From: Nostoc sp. B(2019)
GTDB lineage: Bacteria; Cyanobacteriota; Cyanobacteriia; Cyanobacteriales; Nostocaceae
Assembly (NCBI RefSeq): GCF_010091925.1
Contig: NZ_WVID01000003.1
Location: forward strand, 186,001-250,000
Length of the DNA stretch: 64,000 nucleotides
Direction: 5' to 3'
Below, piece after piece: positions 1 to 8,678 of the stretch. Position 1 is the stretch's first letter. Each line of letters begins with the position of its first letter. A program made the translations under genes and the position numbers. The notes beneath the pieces were generated by a model. It was not told the DNA's origin and made no database searches. It saw only the letters and a program-made list of their open reading frames with translations.

Positions 1-746
1 GTGTCTAGAATATCGGCAAAGCGATCGCTAACCCGTACACACTCACGCCAAAGGGGTTGACCAGTCCGAGAATCTTCGTCCAGAAGATAGGGAGGAATTC
101 CTGTCAAGGCTTCAATGCCCATCATTCCTAGAGCGTAGACATCACTGCATAAGCGAGGTTTACCTCTGGCTTGCTCAGCGGGTATATAGCCTAGAGTGCC
201 AATAAATACAGTGTTACGAATTATCTTCCGAAGATTTATTGAGAGAGTACCAATTTCTTTCACAGAGCCAAAATCAATCAAGAATAGCTTGCCATCCTGT
301 TGACACCGCATCACATTTTCCGGTTTGATGTCTCGGTGAATTACATTGTGTTGATGGACAAAAACTAGCACCTCCAAAATTTCCTGTAACAGCTTCGTGA
401 CATTGCTCTCTTTAAGTTGCTTTCCCCGCACAATTTCTTTTCTTAGGGTGTGTCCCTCTACATAGTCTTGGATAATGTACAGTTCGTTGTTGACAGCAAA
501 GTGAGCCAGCAGCCGGGGGATTTGGGGATGTTCGCCTAATTTCTCCAAGATCACTGCTTCCTGCTCAAAAAGTTCTAGTATCTTTGGATGAGTATGCTTC
601 GGCTTGAGTCGCTTAACTACACATACAGGTTTGCTGGGACGTTTCTGATCTCTAGCCAAGTAGGTTTCACCAAAATTTCCTTCACCCAGTTGTTTAAGGA
701 TTTTGTAGCGTCCATCCAGTAGTTCTCCTATAAAATCCATACTCAT
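1..746 (-). CDS. Serine/threonine protein kinase, N-terminal part (cut by window edge)
   Basis: Reading the minus strand from 746 gives an open frame that runs off the left edge. It begins MSMDFIG and carries a complete set of Hanks-type kinase motifs: glycine loop GEGNFGETY near residue 20, the VVKRLK lysine strand, catalytic loop HRDIKPEN (about 325-345) and DFGS (about 270-280), followed by a GTLGYIPAEQ activation segment. ATG at 740 is an alternative start. It would phosphorylate Ser/Thr on unknown cytoplasmic targets; cyanobacteria carry many such PknB-like kinases. The C-terminal part, often a sensor or repeat domain, lies outside the window, so the input signal cannot be judged. Confidence 0.9.
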   Translation of the reverse strand, partial: MSMDFIGELLDGRYKILKQLGEGNFGETYLARDQKRPSKPVCVVKRLKPKHTHPKILELFEQEAVILEKLGEHPQIPRLLAHFAVNNELYIIQDYVEGHTLRKEIVRGKQLKESNVTKLLQEILEVLVFVHQHNVIHRDIKPENVMRCQQDGKLFLIDFGSVKEIGTLSINLRKIIRNTVFIGTLGYIPAEQARGKPRLCSDVYALGMMGIEALTGIPPYLLDEDSRTGQPLWRECVRVSDRFADILD

Positions 747-1084
747 TGGTAAAGCCCAGACTCAGCGCCAGTGAGGTTTTAGCGTATTTACAATTTTATG
801 ATTTTAAAGCTTCGGGTTAAGAGCAATACGAAAAAGTTGTTGACAAAAAAGCTAGGATTTTTCTGATAGTAAATGGTTTAAGAACAAATGTTAGTACCTT
901 AAACATAGCAAAATCACCAACTTACTGGAACAGGGTACTAGGGATTGGGTAACTTGGGGGCCCCTCCAGAGATCAGGAGTGATGAGGAAGAAATCCACCT
1001 TTACCTTGGGTGGGGTTTTAACCAAGTCTCAAGAGTCCCTAATTTCCAATCCCTAATCAAAGCTGTTACCTATTACCTACCAAT
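747..1084. other. Intergenic region, no gene seen
   Basis: About 340 bases between the divergent-side start of the kinase and the stop of the 295-residue hypothetical gene. The only local structure I see is the palindrome GGGGCCCC at 957-964 and a short run resembling the degenerate 'agtccctaatttccaatccctaatc' spacer text common in Nostocales. The kinase promoter should lie in the left part, but no clear -10/-35 pair stands out. Confidence 0.5.
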
Positions 1085-1972
1085 CTAAATCTCGGCTACA
1101 GCTCTTTCAATCAAGCGACGTGCTAAAGTTTGCGTACCTGTATGTTCATAGTAATTTGTTGACATATCCAAGAACGCCGCTAAGTAGTCTAATTTGTCAT
1201 CAGCAATTTCTACAAAACCTTGCAAGTTGTGAACAACTTTTTGGGGCGTTAAATTATTGCTGTTGACGATACCACTCATCCAACCTTTAACTGAGTCAAA
1301 GCTTTCGCCAATAAAGTTGAGTTTGCCAGCAGAATTGTTACCTGGAATCACATCTTTGATGTTTTGAAAAGTCGAGTTTTTTTCTAACTCTTGGGGATTT
1401 GTCTGATTAAGCCCAGATATTGCTTTGCTGATGAAGTCTGGGCCCAGGGGTATCAAACCATCAACGCAAACTAATGCCACCATCCGAATAAGTGATTCAC
1501 CACTATACTCACCTAAAGAAGCAACAAAATCGCCAATACTATCTCCAGGAATGCCGTTAATTTGGCAAAATGCTACCAATTCAGCGACTAATTTCAATGT
1601 TAAATCGATGGTTTGAGCTTTATCTGGTTTGGGAGTGACAGAATTTAAAAAACCTAAAAGGGGAATTTTCTCACCGACTTTGTTCGCTAAAGCTGCTGCA
1701 CCAAGAGCTCTATCTGTACTATCAACAGTTTGATAAAGCCACAAGGCTCTTTGATATCCTTGAGAGCGATCGTTGTAAAGATAAATCGCTCGTTCGCCAA
1801 TTTGTTGAATTAAATCTTCGTCGGTTTCACCAGTAACGGTCTTGATGGTGTTGACAAAGCCAACAGTATTCTGCCACTCACCAGGAGCGACAAAATCGAG
1901 GGATTTCAACATAGAAATGGTCAAGTTATTGGTTGGAAGTTCATCAACCAACTCAAAAATCGATTTGCTCAC
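1085..1972 (-). CDS. Conserved hypothetical protein, 295 aa
   Basis: I do not recognise a named family. The protein is soluble-looking, starts MSKSIFELVDELP, has no signal peptide and no convincing membrane helix, and is rich in short amphipathic helices. It follows the lipoprotein gene at 2021-2530 on the same strand with a 48-base gap, so the two probably share a transcript. An AAGGAG-like ribosome site (plus-strand 'ctccttg' near 1980-1986) sits just upstream of the chosen ATG at 1972, supporting that start. Confidence 0.75.
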   Translation of the reverse strand: MSKSIFELVDELPTNNLTISMLKSLDFVAPGEWQNTVGFVNTIKTVTGETDEDLIQQIGERAIYLYNDRSQGYQRALWLYQTVDSTDRALGAAALANKVGEKIPLLGFLNSVTPKPDKAQTIDLTLKLVAELVAFCQINGIPGDSIGDFVASLGEYSGESLIRMVALVCVDGLIPLGPDFISKAISGLNQTNPQELEKNSTFQNIKDVIPGNNSAGKLNFIGESFDSVKGWMSGIVNSNNLTPQKVVHNLQGFVEIADDKLDYLAAFLDMSTNYYEHTGTQTLARRLIERAVAEI

Positions 1973-2020
1973 AAAAATCTCCTTGTTTAGGTTTTGTTAT
2001 CTAGATGTCCGCAGTTCAGA

Positions 2021-2530
2021 TCATTTGACTTTGGCTAGACCGTTAAGATTAAATTTCTCTATCCAATTGGCGCGATCGCTAGCTGTAAATGACGGTGAGC
2101 GAGAAAGTACTTTGACTTGGTACTTACCTACCAAAACAGCAGTCTGCGTCTTACCAACTTCTACCGCTGGATAACCACCAATTTTTTTGGTGCTATTTGA
2201 AAATTTTGCGGCTGCTGTCGGTGTGCTAGTAGTATCAGAAATAGACAGCATAGCTAGATCTTTACCGTCTTTTTTCAACTTCGCTTCTGCAAAGCCTTTT
2301 TTCTCTTGGGTATAGACGGATTGGTAGCCAGCTTGAGCAGATGGAAAGAATTTATTAAATTTCTCGCCTTGAGTTGCGTTCTTAGCAACCGCTTGACCAC
2401 TCTTTTGTTGGCTACTTTCTTGTTGCACTTGGTCAAAACGTCCGGGTGCTTTTGGAGTACAAGCTGTGGTTAGTAGTACAACTGAGAGCAATAAAGCAGC
2501 TAAAATTCTACGCTTACGGGTTAAAATCAT
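2021..2530 (-). CDS. Putative lipoprotein, 169 aa
   Basis: The N-terminus has positive charges (MILTRKRR), a hydrophobic stretch and the lipobox LTTAC at residues 20-24, so the mature protein should be lipid-anchored through Cys24. The rest is hydrophilic and Gln/Lys/Ser-rich with no recognised catalytic motif; it resembles small PsbP-like or unknown lipoproteins in size only. First gene of a likely two-gene unit with the 295-residue protein downstream. Function unknown. Confidence 0.75.
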   Translation of the reverse strand: MILTRKRRILAALLLSVVLLTTACTPKAPGRFDQVQQESSQQKSGQAVAKNATQGEKFNKFFPSAQAGYQSVYTQEKKGFAEAKLKKDGKDLAMLSISDTTSTPTAAAKFSNSTKKIGGYPAVEVGKTQTAVLVGKYQVKVLSRSPSFTASDRANWIEKFNLNGLAKVK

Positions 2531-2746
2531 CTCTGGCTTATCCTTATCTTGAGCTTTTAGGCAATTATCGGCGCTGCTGTCAGTTATACCCAGAAAATTT
2601 ACTTTTTGATAATTATTTTTGGGTATCTAGAGTTACTTATTTTTTTGCTTTGTGATTAATTGGAGGAGATCTAAAGACGGGAGTCAAGAAATGGGAGACA
2701 GGAAAAGTATATATTTTGACTTTTTCTTGGTGAAATTTATAACCCC

Positions 2747-3406
2747 TCACTCATCACTACTTGCTTCACTGCGGTAAGCTATCACAGCATAGAATGGATC
2801 CCCACCAGCTGCACCCAACCACTGTAAAACAGCTGGCGCTGTTGACTTATGGACAATGACTTCTGGGGTAGTGAATCCTGGGACTGAGGCGAAGTAACGC
2901 TTGACTAATTCAACGCGATATGTTTCAGAAGCATCCCGCCAGGCTTGAATCGCTTTTTGAAAAAACATCCGGTTAGAAAAGCTGATAATTGCAACGCCAC
3001 CAGGTTTGAGAATCCGATGAATTTCGGAAAATACTGCTTCTGGATATTGCACATACTGCACTGAAACGCAGTTGAGAACGGCGTCAAAATCCTGATCTGG
3101 CAAGGGTAACTGAGGATTTTCGTTGATATTTTGGACAAAGTAATGATTTAAACGGGGATTACGTGCCAGTTCTTCAGCATTTAGTCCGTGTCCCTCAACG
3201 TGAGCAAACTGCATCTCTGGTGGCAGATGAGACACCCAGCTGCTCATCATATCAAGTATGCGTGTGTTGGGTTGAAGGCGATCGCGATATAAATCCGTTA
3301 GCTGTTGAATAAATCCTTCATCGACATGAGTAACGAAGCGAGGATAATCATAAAACAGCTTGTCGTTTGTATCATCTAATTTTAGGCGTTGATTCGGTCT
3401 TAGCAT
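2747..3406 (-). CDS. SAM-dependent methyltransferase (class I, divergent)
   Basis: A Rossmann-fold methyltransferase pattern is visible: a motif-I-like strand ILDMMSSW, an acidic/loop position after AHVEGHG, the post-I block FDAVLNCVSVQYV and motif RILKPGGVAIISF. The usual GxGxG after motif I is replaced by MMSSWVSHLP, a variant that I believe recurs in cyanobacterial homologs. The frame stays open upstream to 3502, but the start MLRPNQRLKLDD at 3406 fits better because the extra 32 residues look non-conserved. Substrate unknown. Confidence 0.8.
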   Translation of the reverse strand: MLRPNQRLKLDDTNDKLFYDYPRFVTHVDEGFIQQLTDLYRDRLQPNTRILDMMSSWVSHLPPEMQFAHVEGHGLNAEELARNPRLNHYFVQNINENPQLPLPDQDFDAVLNCVSVQYVQYPEAVFSEIHRILKPGGVAIISFSNRMFFQKAIQAWRDASETYRVELVKRYFASVPGFTTPEVIVHKSTAPAVLQWLGAAGGDPFYAVIAYRSEASSDE

Positions 3407-3669
3407 TATAAATCTCTGTTTTGCACAACTTTTTTCCAAAATTGCTGGAATTTCAGGTATTCTTTTGAACAAGTTCTCTGTAACATATTTTAATAAAATC
3501 AAGACACATATAGCGATTCTCTGATCAATGAAATATCCGAACTCAACAGAATAAACAACCAGTAGCCAAAATATATAATTCTCCAGTCTCCTAAACGAAA
3601 GAGTATTGTAGACAACTGAGAACCGCTATCAGCGAGTCTACGTAACAGCATTCAATTCTGATTAATTCG

Positions 3670-5349
3670 ATGTTGTATAGACTACAGTTATTGCAGCCTA
3701 TGTGGCGGCAAATGCGCCTAGCAGGAGCATTACCATATATTAGTTTGTTACTTTGGATACTCCCTTTATTGCTATTCAGTTCTGGGGAGAATAGCCTTAT
3801 GGCACATGATGAAGGGCTGTATGCTTGGCGCGCACGCCAGATGTTTGATTCTGGCGATTGGATAGCTCCCTGGGGCAATGCCCATCATAAAACCCCTGGG
3901 CCCTATTGGTTAATTGCTGCTTCCTACCAGCTGTTTGGCATTAGCGAAGCCAGTGGACGAATTCCCACTATGATAGCTGGGATTTTTAGCCTATTACTTG
4001 TATATGAAATCGGCAAAATTTTACTGGGTAAAAAAGTGGCTTGGCTAGCTGGTGCGATTTTGAGTGTGGAATTTCTCTGGTTGCAATACTGTCGTTTAGG
4101 CACGCCTGATTTACCGATGATTCTATTGGTGCTTTTAGCTATTTGGTCTTTATTAAAAGCTGAATTGCATCCTAAATATTGTTATTTTTGGACTTTTATT
4201 GCTGGCTTAAGTTTAGGTTTAGGCTTCTTAGTCAGAAGCTTTATGATTTTGTTACCAATCATGGCTTTATTCCCTTATTTAATTTGGGAACATCGCCGTC
4301 ATCGCCATCTTGCTAACCCAATTTTGTATTTAGGTTTAGTGGTAGGTTTAATTCCTACCTTGGGTTGGCTATGGTTTAACTGGCTGCGCTACGGTAATTT
4401 GAGTTATGGGCATTTGCTTAAGTTTGTTGTGGATTTAGGTTCTGAAGACCGTAACCACAATGGAGCATTTTTCTATGTCTGGAATATTCCTTTAAAGTCA
4501 TTTCCTTGGTTTTTTTTAAGTCTTTTAGGCTTAGTTGTGGCGTTACGTCGTCCTCTGCCTCGCTATCAACTTATATTGGTGGGTTTTCCACTTGTACTGT
4601 TTGCGGAACTTAGTCTGTTCTCGACTCGTTTACCTCACTACAGTCTTTGTCTTTATCCCTTCATCGCGATGCTTGCGGCGGTGGGTTTAAATTGGTTGGG
4701 TAGGATTTATCAAATAGGACTTACATACCGAAAAATCTCCCCTCAATCCCTTCTTTTAAAAGGGAGAAAAAATTTATTAACTCCTTTTGCAAAGATAGCT
4801 GGGGATCTTCCCCGTAATCTCAGTTATGCCTGTGGTGTGTTAGGTATTGTACTTTTACTGGGAGGTACAGTCGCTTTAGCTAGCGCTAATGCTGATATCC
4901 GCAAGTACTCACCACTCGGCTTGATTGTGGGGTTAGCTTGGTTAATTATGCCTGTGGTGTGGATTGGTCGTTACCGTTTTGGTTACAAGTTTCTCACAGC
5001 TCGTTACTGGGTAGCTAGTTGGTTAATTCCCTGTTGGTTAGCTTTGGCTGTGGCTGGTAGCATGGGTTTGTTAGGTGACTATAACCCTGTTTATAGAACT
5101 TTTTTACAACAAAGAGCGATCGCCTCAATTATTCAAACTCATCCCATCTATTTTGTGCAAGTGGGTGGGAAAAACGCTGTACTGCTAAATTTCTACACTC
5201 CTATTCACGCCCAACGAGTAGACACCATTTCCCAAGTGCCTGCTTTTAGCTATGCTTGGATTTATACAAAAAAGCCCCCTGAATTATCTACATCTCACCG
5301 CGTTCTCGGTACAGTCAAAGACTACCAGTTGATTCAAGTCCTTCCTTAG
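3670..5349 (+). CDS. ArnT/PMT-type membrane glycosyltransferase (GT39/GT83-like)
   Basis: A 559-residue polytopic membrane protein with about a dozen hydrophobic segments. The first periplasmic loop has the hallmark of dolichyl/undecaprenyl-phosphate sugar transferases: MAHDEGLYAWRARQM, then GDWIAPWGN, HHKTPGPYW and a following SEASGRIPT segment. Such enzymes move a sugar from a polyprenyl-phosphate carrier onto lipid A, protein or other surface acceptors on the outer face of the inner membrane. Residues about 350-380 form an odd basic, low-complexity insert encoded by repeat-like DNA (4722-4800). The start is uncertain; ATG codons at 3703 and 3712 are alternatives. Confidence 0.88.
   Translation: MLYRLQLLQPMWRQMRLAGALPYISLLLWILPLLLFSSGENSLMAHDEGLYAWRARQMFDSGDWIAPWGNAHHKTPGPYWLIAASYQLFGISEASGRIPTMIAGIFSLLLVYEIGKILLGKKVAWLAGAILSVEFLWLQYCRLGTPDLPMILLVLLAIWSLLKAELHPKYCYFWTFIAGLSLGLGFLVRSFMILLPIMALFPYLIWEHRRHRHLANPILYLGLVVGLIPTLGWLWFNWLRYGNLSYGHLLKFVVDLGSEDRNHNGAFFYVWNIPLKSFPWFFLSLLGLVVALRRPLPRYQLILVGFPLVLFAELSLFSTRLPHYSLCLYPFIAMLAAVGLNWLGRIYQIGLTYRKISPQSLLLKGRKNLLTPFAKIAGDLPRNLSYACGVLGIVLLLGGTVALASANADIRKYSPLGLIVGLAWLIMPVVWIGRYRFGYKFLTARYWVASWLIPCWLALAVAGSMGLLGDYNPVYRTFLQQRAIASIIQTHPIYFVQVGGKNAVLLNFYTPIHAQRVDTISQVPAFSYAWIYTKKPPELSTSHRVLGTVKDYQLIQVLP
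4722..4800. repeat. Repeat-like DNA inserted in frame inside the glycosyltransferase gene
   Basis: The text 'ctcccctcaatcccttcttttaaaaggga' looks like the intergenic 'tcccctcaaccct...aagggag' repeat of Nostocales and contains a small inverted repeat (CCCTT/AAGGG, 4748-4764). It encodes the basic stretch between two membrane helices of the glycosyltransferase and keeps the frame open. The identity as a mobile short repeat is inferred from memory of similar intergenic text. Confidence 0.4.
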
Positions 5350-5466
5350 TAATTTACCAAGAGGGATAAGCTTTCAATGTGAACTACTGAAGATATTGAA
5401 AGCAGTTATTGCTAAAACCAATTAGTCTAGTTATGATAATATTACGTACACTAAGCAATTTTCTGA

Positions 5467-5934
5467 ATGGTTTCTACATCCGATCATTCCCAAACTGTGG
5501 AGTCGTGGCAGCAAATTCTTGCACCAGACAGTATGGGCTACAGAATCAAATTGTTATCACAATTGCTCAGTCGCAAGTTTACAGAGAAGCTAGAACCGTT
5601 TGGACTGACGCCATTTCACTGGTTGATATTGTGCTGTTTATGGCAAGAAGATGGTTTACCGACTTCCAGCATTGGGGACAGACTTAAACAAGTAGGAGGG
5701 ACTTTAACTGGTGTACTAGACCGCATGGAAGAACGCAGCTTGGTACGTCGAGAACGTGACCCTCACGATCGCCGCATTTGGCGGATATGGCTAACGGATG
5801 CAGGTAAGGAACTAGAAAAGGTTTTACCCCCAATTTCGGCAGAATTGCGTGATCAAGCGATGCAGGGTATTTCCTCGGCTGATCGTGAACTGTTTTCGCA
5901 ACTCTTGAATCAGGCGATCGCTAACCTCTCATAA
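5467..5934 (+). CDS. MarR-family transcriptional regulator
   Basis: 155 residues, the usual MarR length, with a winged helix: LTPFHWLILCCLWQ (helix before the HTH), SIGDRLKQVGGTLTGVLDRMEERSLV (HTH recognition region) and the wing RERDPHDRRIWRIWLTDAG, whose D-x-R pattern is diagnostic. MarR proteins bind as dimers to palindromes and are released by small phenolic or oxidant ligands. It lies about 120 bases after the glycosyltransferase on the same strand; whether it controls that gene is unknown. Confidence 0.92.
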   Translation: MVSTSDHSQTVESWQQILAPDSMGYRIKLLSQLLSRKFTEKLEPFGLTPFHWLILCCLWQEDGLPTSSIGDRLKQVGGTLTGVLDRMEERSLVRRERDPHDRRIWRIWLTDAGKELEKVLPPISAELRDQAMQGISSADRELFSQLLNQAIANLS

Positions 5935-5944
5935 TTTTTGTTGT

Positions 5945-5974
5945 GCGATGCCTAGGTTGGGCTACGCCTACGCA
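5945..5974. repeat. 30-base dispersed repeat, copy 1
   Basis: This stretch (beginning GCGATGCCT and ending CCTACGCA) is found again at 17148-17177 with one mismatch. Such GC-richer 'gggctacgcctacgc' modules are typical short dispersed repeats in Nostocales intergenic DNA. It lies between the MarR gene and the convergent Uma2-type gene. Confidence 0.8.
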
Positions 5975-6015
5975 GAAATATATGAAGATGTAATATTGAT
6001 AGATGATAATATTTT

Positions 6016-6786
6016 CTAATCCAACATTTCTGGGTCAATACCTAAAGTATTGAGTTGTTCAGCAGAAAGCGATCGCAATTTCTCTACAATTCTCTCCCGC
6101 TTTTGTCGCTCAACTTCAGCCCGTTCTTCACCTGTGAATAATAAATTTCCTTGTGCATCCCACCAGCGCAACCAAGGTAACTCTGCATTCTGATATAATC
6201 CTTGCCAAATGCCCAACTCTACCCCTAAAGGAGCAATGGGATAATGTCCTCGTTCATTGGGTTTCATCAGTTGATAAGCGTTATCGATTAAGTGATATAC
6301 TTCTATCTGCGCTTTTGCTACTTCATAAATTCCATAATAAGGGACGCGGATAGCCTGCTCATAAACCCAGAACTTACCAACATTCCCACCTTCCCCTTGA
6401 GATGGCGGCGTTTGATCTCGTTCTTCTGAACCGTCTCCAGAAACAAATTCCAACACAATCAAGGGTGCAACATACTCCTTCCAAAGCACGTAAGAACGCC
6501 GCATTTTACCATCGAGAGTTGGCGGTACATTGGGTACATAAAACCAATCTGGTGCTTCAGCACCTTTCTCAGGAGGATCTGTCAATCGCCAGTAAATCCC
6601 AGAATCTTGTCCAATACAATATTGACCGTCAGGATGGCGTTGTTCTAAAACAGGTTTAATCGAATCTGTAATTAAGATGCTTTGCGGATGCTCCTGAAGA
6701 TTTTTCACGAACGTACCATCTGAGTCTGGTAACTGGGTGTGGTCAGGTAAAGTTAATGCCGATAAAGAAGTCATAGGCACAACCAA
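6016..6786 (-). CDS. Uma2 family (DUF820) putative endonuclease
   Basis: 256 residues. The core matches the Uma2/DUF820 PD-(D/E)XK-like fold: EAPDWFYVP, a central LIVLEFVSGDGSEER strand and KFWVYEQAIRVPYYGIY, ending in a charged helix AEVERQKRERIVEKLRS. This is the cyanobacterial version that replaces the usual IEVLSPST with LEFVSGDG. The family is hugely expanded in cyanobacteria and its biological role is poorly known. Met5 (MTSLSAL) is an equally possible start. Confidence 0.85.
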   Translation of the reverse strand: MVVPMTSLSALTLPDHTQLPDSDGTFVKNLQEHPQSILITDSIKPVLEQRHPDGQYCIGQDSGIYWRLTDPPEKGAEAPDWFYVPNVPPTLDGKMRRSYVLWKEYVAPLIVLEFVSGDGSEERDQTPPSQGEGGNVGKFWVYEQAIRVPYYGIYEVAKAQIEVYHLIDNAYQLMKPNERGHYPIAPLGVELGIWQGLYQNAELPWLRWWDAQGNLLFTGEERAEVERQKRERIVEKLRSLSAEQLNTLGIDPEMLD

Positions 6787-6924
6787 GATTATATTTGTAT
6801 TTTATTTATTATTCTAATAAATCTAACAAGCTTTCTTGTGCTAGAGGACTTGATACTTAGAACTTTTGCACTTATTTCGTGTAAGTATATAGCGACAGTT
6901 TGGATTCATTTCACCAATTGAAAA

Positions 6925-7620
6925 TTAATAGATGGCAAGAGAAGATTTAATCATATTGAGTAATGGTTGTATAAATATATCCACTATTGGCTTTGCAAAA
7001 GCAAGTAGAACTCCAATAGTAATCGTCAAGACTAAAGTCTGTTTAATAGAATAACTCTCTACTTTTTTCTCCAGATTATCCAAACGTTTTACCAAAGAAG
7101 GAAGAGAAGCAACTGAATCAGGACTATTCATTAAATCAGTGGGGATTAAATCATAACCTATCTTCTGTCGTGGCTTTTCATCATCTTTATCTAAGTCTGC
7201 ATACCATATAGAAAAAACTCTCTCACCTCTTCCTATATGAAGGTGAAGAGGCCCAGCATTATAAACAGCAAAAATTAGTTTTCCCCTATATCCAGGATCG
7301 ACATGAAGACCTGAAACATTGATCAACCCTTTAGATTTAAACTTAAATTTCATTGAAATAAATGCAAGTGCATTGTTAGGAACTTTGATGCTTTCAGAAG
7401 TTATCAGAAATGCAAACTGTCCTGGAGGGATAGTAACAGTTTGTTTATCGCTAAGAATAATTTTTTTCCGTTCTTTCAGAGGTGTATCAGGAAGGGCTGA
7501 AATATAAACTTCTTCCCCTAAACACAATTCGTATGATGCAGACTGAATTTGAGCCTCATTAAATGGTTCAATTAAACTGGGAAGACAAGAACTCAAAGTT
7601 TGTGATGACCAGAAACTCAT
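6925..7620 (-). CDS. dCTP deaminase/dUTPase-fold protein with C-terminal membrane anchor
   Basis: Residues 1-160 follow the Dcd/dUTPase trimer fold: SYELCLGEEV (30-38), IPPGQFAFLITSESI, GLHVDPGYRGKL (104-115) and the YNAGPLHLHIGRGERVFSIW segment. Compared with E. coli Dcd, the positions of catalytic Ser111/Arg115 (RSSLAR) read KFKFKS and the catalytic Glu138 is Ala118, so deamination is doubtful. After residue 170 comes a short coiled coil (LVKRLDNLEKKVES) and one membrane helix (about 194-216). It is the last gene of a four-gene minus-strand cassette and begins 21 bases after the MazG gene. Confidence 0.8.
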   Translation of the reverse strand: MSFWSSQTLSSCLPSLIEPFNEAQIQSASYELCLGEEVYISALPDTPLKERKKIILSDKQTVTIPPGQFAFLITSESIKVPNNALAFISMKFKFKSKGLINVSGLHVDPGYRGKLIFAVYNAGPLHLHIGRGERVFSIWYADLDKDDEKPRQKIGYDLIPTDLMNSPDSVASLPSLVKRLDNLEKKVESYSIKQTLVLTITIGVLLAFAKPIVDIFIQPLLNMIKSSLAIY

Positions 7621-7641
7621 TTTTTTCCCTATCAGATATCG

Positions 7642-8574
7642 TTAAATCAATGTTTTATTTCCACAGAGGCTAAACGTAGTATTAGACTCTTCCAAATAGG
7701 TTATTAAGCGTGCATCAAGATCAACGACTACCCTTCCTCCCCGATTTTTCTCTACCTGTCGCCAGACATCATAGCCCATTAGAATCGCCTTCTCCCAATC
7801 ACCCAGCGAACATTGAGAAACTTCTAAATGGGATGTCATATTTTTGATAGTCTTCAATAGTTGGTAATCTAATGTTGAAACGCCTTTTAAGAAACCGTGA
7901 TCTTTGGCATAGCTAAATACGAGTGCTGATATACCTTCCTCGATAGCTACTGCACGGCCACCGTCTTCAACTTCATCAATACTAGAGTTACTTTTGCGCT
8001 TACGTTTAAGCATACTACGAGTAACAACTGACCAACCTAAAACTGCGGCGTAAGAGAAATGGAAAACATCATGAAAGCGGTAGCCATCGCTTGTATAGGA
8101 ATTATCGGTGAGGTCATTTCCAATCTGTTTTTTGTTGATAAATGCCTTCATCTTGACTGAATTATCTTTGCTTACCTCCGTAATTTCTACTTCAAACTTC
8201 CGTGGTAAACTTTCATGTTCAGGGAAGTCATTATCAAATATGTAGCTTATAGCTTTATCATCTATTGTATCTGAATCTCTCCATCCCCAGCGATCACGGC
8301 ACTTTCTCAGATTCTCTTCCGCAATTTCTTCCAAATTAAGGTTAAATTTGCTTGCCAAATTGGAAATATACCAAAGCATATCTCCCAATTCTTCCGCGAT
8401 GCCTTCTTTAAATAATTTGTGTGCATCACCGTCGCGTAAATGTTTTTTATACTCAGTCATCAATGAGCCAACTTCACCAACTAAACCTAGTAGCGGTATG
8501 ATTAGTTCAGTACCTTCTACAGCAGGAATCTGGTCTGTGTTCAGTGCTTGTGTTTGATACTCAAAAAAATTCAT
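7642..8574 (-). CDS. MazG-like NTP pyrophosphohydrolase with extra C-terminal domain
   Basis: Residues 1-110 form an all-alpha MazG-type NTP pyrophosphatase: GLVGEVGSL, then EELGDMLWYISNLA with the metal-binding E-E-x-x-D pattern. Residues about 150-315 form a second conserved-looking helical domain (FHDVFHFSYAAVLGWS, EDGGRAVAIEEGISALVF), which I recall as a MazG C-terminal domain of nucleotide-modification systems. MazG proteins hydrolyse (d)NTPs to (d)NMP plus pyrophosphate. ATG at 8574 (MNFFEYQ) is preferred over the upstream ATG at 8589. Middle gene of the 6.9-10.6 kb cassette. Confidence 0.85.
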   Translation of the reverse strand: MNFFEYQTQALNTDQIPAVEGTELIIPLLGLVGEVGSLMTEYKKHLRDGDAHKLFKEGIAEELGDMLWYISNLASKFNLNLEEIAEENLRKCRDRWGWRDSDTIDDKAISYIFDNDFPEHESLPRKFEVEITEVSKDNSVKMKAFINKKQIGNDLTDNSYTSDGYRFHDVFHFSYAAVLGWSVVTRSMLKRKRKSNSSIDEVEDGGRAVAIEEGISALVFSYAKDHGFLKGVSTLDYQLLKTIKNMTSHLEVSQCSLGDWEKAILMGYDVWRQVEKNRGGRVVVDLDARLITYLEESNTTFSLCGNKTLI

Positions 8575-8678
8575 AATGAAACTGATCAAATTTTAAAGTT
8601 TTTGATTATAGGGATTATCATTGAGAGGATATATAAATTTGATAATACTTAAAAAATATCACCATTAAAGTCTCAAAA

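Noticed and set aside
3407-3502. Extended methyltransferase start at 3502
   Set aside because: The extra 32 residues look non-homologous and the ATG at 3406 fits the family start.
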